DNA of 64,000 bases from Bacteroidota bacterium (lineage in GTDB: Bacteria; Bacteroidota; Ignavibacteria; Kryptoniales; JAKASW01): NCBI GenBank assembly GCA_021789975.1, contig JAJYIT010000010.1, positions 1 to 64,000 of the forward strand. The letters are read 5' to 3'. The first letter of the stretch is position 1; every line of letters starts with the position of its first letter. Position numbers and translations under genes: made by a program. This document shows, one piece after another, positions 58,859 through 64,000 of the stretch. Under the pieces are notes generated by a model. The model was not told the origin of the DNA and ran no database searches. It saw only the letters and a list, made by a program, of their open reading frames with translations.

Positions 58859-59935
58859 ATGAGTCCAAATTCAGACATCAAATATACCCCAATTTCCTCG
58901 ATTGGCGAGTTCGGGTTGATAGACTTGTTTCGAGACACAGCAGTTAAGTATTCAAACTCGCAAGTCGAGCATTCGATAGGTGACGATGCAGCCATTATTA
59001 AGCCTTCTGAAGGCAGACGTACTGTTGTCACAACGGACATCCAGATCCAGGGGATCCATTTTGACCTGTCGTACACCTCCATGAAACACCTCGGCCACAA
59101 ATGTGCGGCAGCCAACCTGAGCGATATAGCAGCCATGTCCGCTTTACCGATTGCCGCATTCATTTCACTTGGAATTCACTCAAACGTGAGTCTTGAAATG
59201 ATTCAGGATTTGTTCGGTGCCATGACCGATGAGTTCGGAAGATTTGGCTGCGTGATTGCCGGAGGTGACACCTCCGGCTCTCCAGTGGGGCTCGTTGTCA
59301 ACATCACCCTTATTGGAGAGGTTGAACCTGAGCGGGAAGTCTTGAGAGGTGGCGCAAAGAGCGGAGATGTCATTTGCGTCACTGGCGATCTTGGAAGGTC
59401 ACACGCTGGCCTCAAGATACTCCAGAGGGAAAAGAATCGTTTTGTTCAGACGGGGCAATCGGCAGAATTCTCAGCCGACTTCTCAGGTTACGACGATGCA
59501 TTGATGAAACACTTGCTCCCCGAGGCCAGAGTAACTCTTTCGCGTAGTATTACGGAAAAGATGAAGGTCCATTCTATGATCGATATCAGCGATGGATTGG
59601 TCTCTGACCTTCTCCATATATGCAAATCAAGCGGCGTGTGCGCAACCGTAGAAGAAGGACTCATCCCCATCGATCCGATCACCAGACGGATAGCTGACGA
59701 GAGCGACGAAAAAGCATTGGATTACGCTCTAATCGGAGGCGAGGACTACGAGATCCTTTTCACAATATCGGAAAGTGATTTTCCAAAGCTATATTCGATA
59801 GATGGTAACATCCGCGCTATCGGGAGAATCGAGAAAGGTGACCCCGGAGTCAGGGTGGCAAGAACCGACGGTTCGGCCCAGGAATTTGACAAGTACCCGT
59901 CTTACCAGCACTTCAGCAAACCAAGAGGGGTTTAG
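58859..59935 (+). CDS. thiL: Thiamine-monophosphate kinase
   Basis: A 358-residue PurM-like enzyme that phosphorylates thiamine monophosphate to TPP. Motifs: SIGEFGLIDLF, IGDDAAIIKPSEGRRTVVTT, GHKCAAANLSDIAAMSALPI, VIAGGDTSGSPVG, and ALIGGEDYEILFTIS. The ATG lies at a point with no clear Shine-Dalgarno site. Its stop overlaps that of the convergent glycerophosphodiesterase by 4 bases. Confidence 0.95.
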   Translation: MSPNSDIKYTPISSIGEFGLIDLFRDTAVKYSNSQVEHSIGDDAAIIKPSEGRRTVVTTDIQIQGIHFDLSYTSMKHLGHKCAAANLSDIAAMSALPIAAFISLGIHSNVSLEMIQDLFGAMTDEFGRFGCVIAGGDTSGSPVGLVVNITLIGEVEPEREVLRGGAKSGDVICVTGDLGRSHAGLKILQREKNRFVQTGQSAEFSADFSGYDDALMKHLLPEARVTLSRSITEKMKVHSMIDISDGLVSDLLHICKSSGVCATVEEGLIPIDPITRRIADESDEKALDYALIGGEDYEILFTISESDFPKLYSIDGNIRAIGRIEKGDPGVRVARTDGSAQEFDKYPSYQHFSKPRGV

Positions 59936-60759
59936 CCCAAGACCCTTTTTGCAATAGTCCTGACAGCAGCGGGGTTATCAGAAATCACTCCGTCGACTCC
60001 CATGCGGATCATCCTCTCAATGCGACGGGAGCCGTTGACCGTGTAAACAAAGACGATGATTCCAATATTGTGGAATCGCTCCACGGTTGAACGATTTAGG
60101 AAAAGGTGGTTAAGAACCACTGCCTGTGCACCATATCGAATCGGGAAGGATCTCGGGGTAGGATTCAAGTTGTGTCTGTACAGGGGAGCAAACTTTAATC
60201 CCGGAGACCGATAGTGCAAGATGTGAAGCGCTTCAAGATTGAATGAGGAGAAGATAGCCTGATCCGTCATCCGGTGGCGCTCGACCGTCTTGATGCAGGC
60301 ATCGACAAGGACGGAAACTCCATTACGTCGCCTGTGCTTCAACTCTATGTTGAGCCTCGCCCTCCCCTTTGCCAGCTCAAGCACCTCATCGAGCAGGGGC
60401 ACTTTCTCAGATTTGTACTCTTTTCCGAACCATGAGCCCGCATCAAGAGAAACTATCCGGCTTGCAGGCAATCTCTTGACCAGGCCGGTACTGTTGGTTG
60501 TCCGTCCCAGCCTGTAATCATGGAACACTATTACTTGCTGATCAGCCGTCAGCATTACGTCCAATTCAATCATGTTTGCGCCGGCTTGAAGTGCCTTTTC
60601 AAATGCCGCAATAGTATTTTCCGGCGCAGATGAAGAAAATCCCCGATGAGCTACATTATAGAACTTAACCCCGTCATCAAAAAGTGTAGAAATCATGAAA
60701 GCGTTCAGCACCTGGGAGTCAACTATCGGCTTCCTGCCGAGAGTTTGACTAACCACCAT
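59932..60759 (-). CDS. Glycerophosphodiester phosphodiesterase
   Basis: A 275-residue GDPD TIM barrel. The catalytic HRG is in NVAHRGFSSSAPENTIAAFE; ENTIAAF and ELDVMLTADQQVIVFHDYRL complete the metal and catalytic His sites. It cleaves glycerophosphodiesters. No signal peptide, so it is probably cytoplasmic. A start at Met22 (60696) would remove a poorly conserved N-terminus and is equally plausible. Confidence 0.9.
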   Translation of the reverse strand: MVVSQTLGRKPIVDSQVLNAFMISTLFDDGVKFYNVAHRGFSSSAPENTIAAFEKALQAGANMIELDVMLTADQQVIVFHDYRLGRTTNSTGLVKRLPASRIVSLDAGSWFGKEYKSEKVPLLDEVLELAKGRARLNIELKHRRRNGVSVLVDACIKTVERHRMTDQAIFSSFNLEALHILHYRSPGLKFAPLYRHNLNPTPRSFPIRYGAQAVVLNHLFLNRSTVERFHNIGIIVFVYTVNGSRRIERMIRMGVDGVISDNPAAVRTIAKRVLG

Positions 60760-60838
60760 ACCGTGAAACGGGCAAGTCCCTTTGATCTACGGCGGAAAAT
60801 CGGTAGTTGACTACCAAATGCTAAGCGCTCGTTGTAAG

Positions 60839-61864
60839 TCACTTCAGCTTCAGACTCGCAACGGCTGTTTGAAACGTCTGCGGGAAGTTTGCACTGTACT
60901 TATTGTTGCTTGCTTCATTCCAAGTCGAAATGACTCTTATCCATTTGTCATTCTTCACCACGAAGTAAACACGCCTTTGAATGTTTCTTACGGGTGAATA
61001 GGATATCACATATGCCGGCAGACCATCAAGCGTTATCTTCTCGCTCTTTGAGTTTGGATAGTTCCCCTTGTTTTGAGCGAACACTTTATCAATCGGAAGC
61101 TTCTTCGCGTCCAGCACATCGACCTCTATGTTGCAGTCCTGGAAGTAACCCTGGATAAGCACTGACGTCTCTATGTCGCCGTTTTTGCCGCTTGGAGTAG
61201 CTTTGAAATTGTCGGGATATGAAATTGAAAAGTAATTGTTGCTGAAAGTTGTAACCGTCGAGGACGGGATGAGGTTGTCGGGCAGTTGTTGAGTGGCCAC
61301 AATCCTCGGGATTATCCGGTACGTTGTCTCGACTGTATCGAACACCGGTGTATATCTTTTGAACTCTTTGTTGAATCCCTGGCACTCATACCCGTATTCG
61401 TTGCTGTCTGAAACCGCAAGTATTGCAAATCCATAAATGGTGTTCTTACTATTGATTCTTACGGCATAAGGAATTTTTGTGGCGGGTTGTCCCGCAAGCA
61501 TTGTCTGCACATCGGGGTCGATCTCGGCCTGCTGCTGCCTCAAAGTGGTCTTGAACTGTTCCACTACACCTTGAAGGGTCTCGCCCCCAACGCTCTGTGC
61601 ATAGACATGGATCCTGACAGCAGGCTTGGAGCTCGAGGTAGGATCAGCAAACCTGTTCCAGGCATCCTGTGTGTTGTAAAGATTCAGTGTCCCGGGCTCG
61701 CTTGATTGCTGCCAGTCAGAAGGTATATCGATGGAAAACATGTTCAATCCATCTCGGTATGTCGCAAGGTTCGGGATCTGAACCGGTGCTGGTTTTTGAC
61801 AGGCCGCAAACGCCATTGCTAGGACAATTACGACCAAGGACTCTTTCACAAATCTAGAATGCAT
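60839..61864 (-). CDS. Predicted lipoprotein, two PsbP-like segments
   Basis: A 341-residue protein with a lipoprotein signal (VLAMAFAACQ; Cys about 22). Two similar segments (about 35-180: LNMFSIDIPSDWQQSSEPG; about 215-341: NNYFSISYPDNFKATPSGKN) resemble PsbP/DUF1795-type domains, which are frequent in lipoproteins of unknown role. No recognisable enzyme motif. It lies between the glycerophosphodiesterase and yjbQ on the same strand with 79- and 119-base gaps. Confidence 0.65.
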   Translation of the reverse strand: MHSRFVKESLVVIVLAMAFAACQKPAPVQIPNLATYRDGLNMFSIDIPSDWQQSSEPGTLNLYNTQDAWNRFADPTSSSKPAVRIHVYAQSVGGETLQGVVEQFKTTLRQQQAEIDPDVQTMLAGQPATKIPYAVRINSKNTIYGFAILAVSDSNEYGYECQGFNKEFKRYTPVFDTVETTYRIIPRIVATQQLPDNLIPSSTVTTFSNNYFSISYPDNFKATPSGKNGDIETSVLIQGYFQDCNIEVDVLDAKKLPIDKVFAQNKGNYPNSKSEKITLDGLPAYVISYSPVRNIQRRVYFVVKNDKWIRVISTWNEASNNKYSANFPQTFQTAVASLKLK

Positions 61865-61983
61865 GTTGCGCTCCTCTAATTGATGTGCCTGACTCTTGAC
61901 CTGAGGGCCCGACGAGATATTGCGGAAGGTCCTCCGGACATGGAGAATATATCAACCAGCCCTTGAAATAACAACATTTGGGG

Positions 61984-62421
61984 CTAAATCGGGTCTCGAT
62001 CTGTCTTCTCACTCTGCACGGTTACAATCAGCTCTCTGACCCGCGGTTTAATATCGAGCTCAATGAGGAAGAGCTGCTGCCATGTTCCAACTGCCATCTC
62101 GCCTTCGGAAACAGAAAGCGTAACGCTTGGCCCGATCAGGGTCGCCTTCAAGTGCGAATGACCGTTGCCGTCGTGCCATGCCTGCTCGTGGCCGTAGCTC
62201 TGACTTGGTGGAATCAGGCGGTCCAGCATATCCGGCAGATCTCGCTTCAATCCAGGCTCGAATTCGACAGTGCCAATCGCTGCCGTGCTCCCGACAACCG
62301 ATACGTTTTCTACCCCTGTTCTTGCCCCGGATTGAACTATGATTGAGTCGGTCCGCGAAGTAAGACCGTGCATCTCGCCATGAGACTCAGAGGAAACCGA
62401 AAAAGTTCGTTGAAAAGTCAT
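61984..62421 (-). CDS. yjbQ: YjbQ-family protein (UPF0047)
   Basis: A 145-residue protein of the YjbQ/UPF0047 family, described as having secondary thiamine-phosphate synthase activity in bacteria. Core: VGSTAAIGTVEFEPGLKRDL, SYGHEQAWHDGNGHSHLKAT, GPSVTLSVSEGEMAVGTWQQ and LFLIELD. The His-containing HDGNGHSH cluster is the family site. thiL is 2 kb away but on the other strand. Confidence 0.9.
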   Translation of the reverse strand: MTFQRTFSVSSESHGEMHGLTSRTDSIIVQSGARTGVENVSVVGSTAAIGTVEFEPGLKRDLPDMLDRLIPPSQSYGHEQAWHDGNGHSHLKATLIGPSVTLSVSEGEMAVGTWQQLFLIELDIKPRVRELIVTVQSEKTDRDPI

Positions 62422-62451
62422 CTAGAATTTCGTGCAGGACATTCTCGAAAA

Positions 62452-63003
62452 TCAGAAATACTCTGCTTTCTCTTCAAATCCCGGAAGCCCTCGGTCTTTC
62501 GTAGAGACAACGGGATCATCAACCTTCCAGTCGATTGCAAGTTTTCTGTCGTCGAACCTGATCCCCCGTTCGTCTTCTCTTGAATAATACTCGTCCACTT
62601 TGTACACAACTTCGGCATCATCGGAAAGCGTCGAGTACCCATGAGCGAATCCTCTCGGAATATAAAGCATCTTTTTGTTTTCGCCGGAGAGGAGTACTCC
62701 ATACCACTTCCCAAAGGTATCCGATTTCTTCCGCAGGTCCACCACAACGTCAAGGATTTCTCCCCTTATGCACCTCACGAGTTTCGATTGCTCATTCGGC
62801 TCTACCTGGAAGTGAAGACCTCTGATCACCCCCTTTGTAGATCGAGAGTGGTTGTCCTGTACAAATTCCCTTTTGATGCCGATTTTCTCGAACTCATCGC
62901 TTCGAAAAGTTTCCATGAAGAAGCCGCGTTCATCATTGAATACATAGGGTGTAATAATGATCAGGCCTTCCGGACTTTCTATTTCAGTAAATGTAAGAGA
63001 CAT
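62452..63003 (-). CDS. rfbC: dTDP-4-dehydrorhamnose 3,5-epimerase
   Basis: A 183-residue cupin enzyme of dTDP-L-rhamnose synthesis. Signatures: PYVFNDERGFFMETFRSDEF, FVQDNHSRSTKGVIRGLHFQ (catalytic His in HFQ), RCIRGEILDVVVDLRKKSDT and YIPRGFAHGYSTLSDDAEVV. Full length. The other rhamnose genes (rfbA, B, D) are not in the window. It follows yajQ by 16 bases. Confidence 0.95.
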   Translation of the reverse strand: MSLTFTEIESPEGLIIITPYVFNDERGFFMETFRSDEFEKIGIKREFVQDNHSRSTKGVIRGLHFQVEPNEQSKLVRCIRGEILDVVVDLRKKSDTFGKWYGVLLSGENKKMLYIPRGFAHGYSTLSDDAEVVYKVDEYYSREDERGIRFDDRKLAIDWKVDDPVVSTKDRGLPGFEEKAEYF

Positions 63004-63019
63004 ACTTCCTCGATTCGAT

Positions 63020-63511
63020 TCAGTCTTTCATGTTCACAAACTGGAGGGGGATTCCGAGGTCCTGTCCCCGGAGCATTTTTATGACATCCTGAAGATCATC
63101 GATCTTCTTGCCTGAAACGCGGACCTGCTCGTCCTGGATAGAAGCCTGCACCTTCAGCTTTTGATCCTTTATTAGCTTCACGATCTTCTTTGCAGTCTCG
63201 GTCTCGATACCCTCCTGAATGACTATCTCCCGCTTCACATGACCTTGCGAGGTGGACTCGACGGGTTTCAATTTGAGGACCTTCGGGTCGATCTTCCGTT
63301 TGATAAGGTGGGTCATCAACATGTCCACGAGAGCCGTCATGCGCATGTCGTGCTCCGCGAGCGCATGAATCTTCTTCTCCTTCTTGTCAAAGCTGACTTC
63401 CGCCGGCGATCCGCGGAAATCGTACCGTGTCGCAATTTCTTTCCTGGTGTTGTTGATGGCATTGTCGACTTCCTGCATGTCGACTCGGTTTACGATATCA
63501 AATGATGGCAT
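63020..63511 (-). CDS. YajQ-family nucleotide-binding protein
   Basis: About 163 residues from the ATG at 63511, with GGGAG five bases upstream; a start four codons earlier is possible. Features: MPSFDIVNRVDMQEVDNAIN, TRYDFRG, FDKKEKKIHALAEHDMRMTA and VQASIQDEQVRVSGKKIDDL. YajQ proteins bind cyclic-di-GMP or nucleotides and interact with transcription factors or RNA. The upstream neighbour is valS. Confidence 0.92.
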   Translation of the reverse strand: MPSFDIVNRVDMQEVDNAINNTRKEIATRYDFRGSPAEVSFDKKEKKIHALAEHDMRMTALVDMLMTHLIKRKIDPKVLKLKPVESTSQGHVKREIVIQEGIETETAKKIVKLIKDQKLKVQASIQDEQVRVSGKKIDDLQDVIKMLRGQDLGIPLQFVNMKD

Positions 63512-63516
63512 GGTTG

Positions 63517-63521
63517 CTCCC
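63517..63521 (-). promoter_or_regulatory. Ribosome binding site for the YajQ gene
   Basis: GGGAG five bases before ATG 63511, which supports this start over one 12 bases upstream. Confidence 0.6.
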
Positions 63522-63573
63522 AAAGCGTTGTTCGAAGATCAAAAAGAGGGGGGAACTTTCTATCTTCAACTTT

Positions 63574-64000
63574 TCACTTAATAGAAAGATAATTTTCTTC
63601 AAGTTTCGACAGGCTCAGCTTCATGGTCTGAAGCTTCACTTTTTCTTTTTGGATGATCTCGGCAGGGGCACGGTCTATAAACTGCTGGTTGTTCAGCTTT
63701 GACTCTATACCGGCGATGGAACCCTGGAGACGCACAATTTCCTTTTGCAAGCGGGTACGTTCGGCATCCGCGTTCACCAGCCCTTCAAGTGACAGGAAGA
63801 TCTCCGTTCCCGTAACTACCCCACTCGCAGAAGTCTCGGGTTTACGAAGGTCGAAACCGACGCTTAGCGAATCGACGCGGGCTAGCCTTCTTAAGTAAGA
63901 TTGGTTGCCGGAAATGACTTCCAGCGTAAACTCATCTTTGGGTTTGATAACCACATTCACCATTGCGGAAGGCGGCACATTGGCTTCCTTCCTTAGCGCC
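63574..64000 (-). CDS. valS: Valyl-tRNA synthetase, C-terminal part (cut by window edge)
   Basis: Only the end of the gene is inside the window. The visible 141 or so residues begin ALRKEANVPPSAMVNVVIKP, the conserved RxExNVPPS junction before the C-terminal coiled-coil arm. GLVNADAERTRLQKEIVRLQ and a heptad helix to YLSIK form that arm, which contacts the tRNA in ValRS. The rest, with the HIGH and KMSKS motifs, lies to the right. Confidence 0.92.
   Translation of the reverse strand, partial: ALRKEANVPPSAMVNVVIKPKDEFTLEVISGNQSYLRRLARVDSLSVGFDLRKPETSASGVVTGTEIFLSLEGLVNADAERTRLQKEIVRLQGSIAGIESKLNNQQFIDRAPAEIIQKEKVKLQTMKLSLSKLEENYLSIK

Overview
The window looks like chromosome of a Gram-negative member of the Bacteroidota/Chlorobiota/Ignavibacteriota (FCB) assemblage. 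Two very large secreted proteins end in the NYPNPFNP-type C-terminal domain used for type IX secretion in that group. There are LPS-type genes (heptosyltransferase, LpxL-like acyltransferase), a BamA/TamA-like barrel protein and a UpxY-type NusG paralogue. Some promoters resemble the Bacteroidota -33/-7 pattern (TTG ... TAnnTTTG) as well as TTGACA-N17-type boxes. Base composition is balanced. Most genes are house-keeping and packed in operons with 4-base ATGA overlaps. The taxonomic placement is inference.

Layout. 1-2.6 kb: decayed toxin-antitoxin material (MntA/HepT-like and a second HEPN-like remnant) around a DprE1-like FAD oxidoreductase. 2.7-11.4 kb: two cell-surface genes, a 698-residue cohesin-like protein and a roughly 2130-residue beta-helix protein with a dockerin-like segment, each followed by a hairpin. 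12-17 kb: NusG paralogue, Wzc-type tyrosine autokinase and an exported GHL10-like glycosidase, with two long gene-poor gaps. 17.1-24.8 kb: the fatty-acid/phospholipid operon DUF177-rpmF-plsX-fabH-fabD-DUF3109-fabG-acpP-fabF-rnc, read right to left. 25-30.6 kb (+): Fn3 protein, SpoIID-like protein, Maf, a YbhN-like membrane protein, a B12-binding domain protein and a methyltransferase-like protein. 30.7-40.5 kb (-): tsaC/Sua5, an LPS operon (BamB-like, acyltransferase, heptosyltransferase), an Na+/solute symporter, and a tightly overlapping RodZ-like/ligA/GT9-like/STAS operon. 41.1-44.2 kb (+): lexA, dinB and an NHL-repeat protein. 44.1-51.4 kb (-): BamA-like/holB/yaaT/metG/2-hydroxyacid dehydrogenase. 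51.4-53.3 kb: DUF2795, M23 peptidase, small membrane protein. 54-55.2 kb (+): NYN/YacP and DUF1573. 55.2-58.6 kb (-): tRNA-Leu(UAG), tig, clpP, an unannotated 39-residue membrane ORF, clpX. 58.9-64 kb: thiL, glycerophosphodiesterase, a lipoprotein, yjbQ, rfbC, yajQ, and the 3' end of valS running off the window.

No CRISPR array, intact insertion sequence, prophage, rRNA or replication origin was seen. I did not find a complete new defence or biosynthetic system. The most interesting items are the decayed type VII toxin-antitoxin pair, the cohesin/dockerin-like module pair in adjacent surface genes, the candidate self-regulatory LexA operator, the clpP-clpX micro-ORF, a methyltransferase-like protein lacking the usual catalytic motif, and a dispersed palindrome that has extended a coding sequence.
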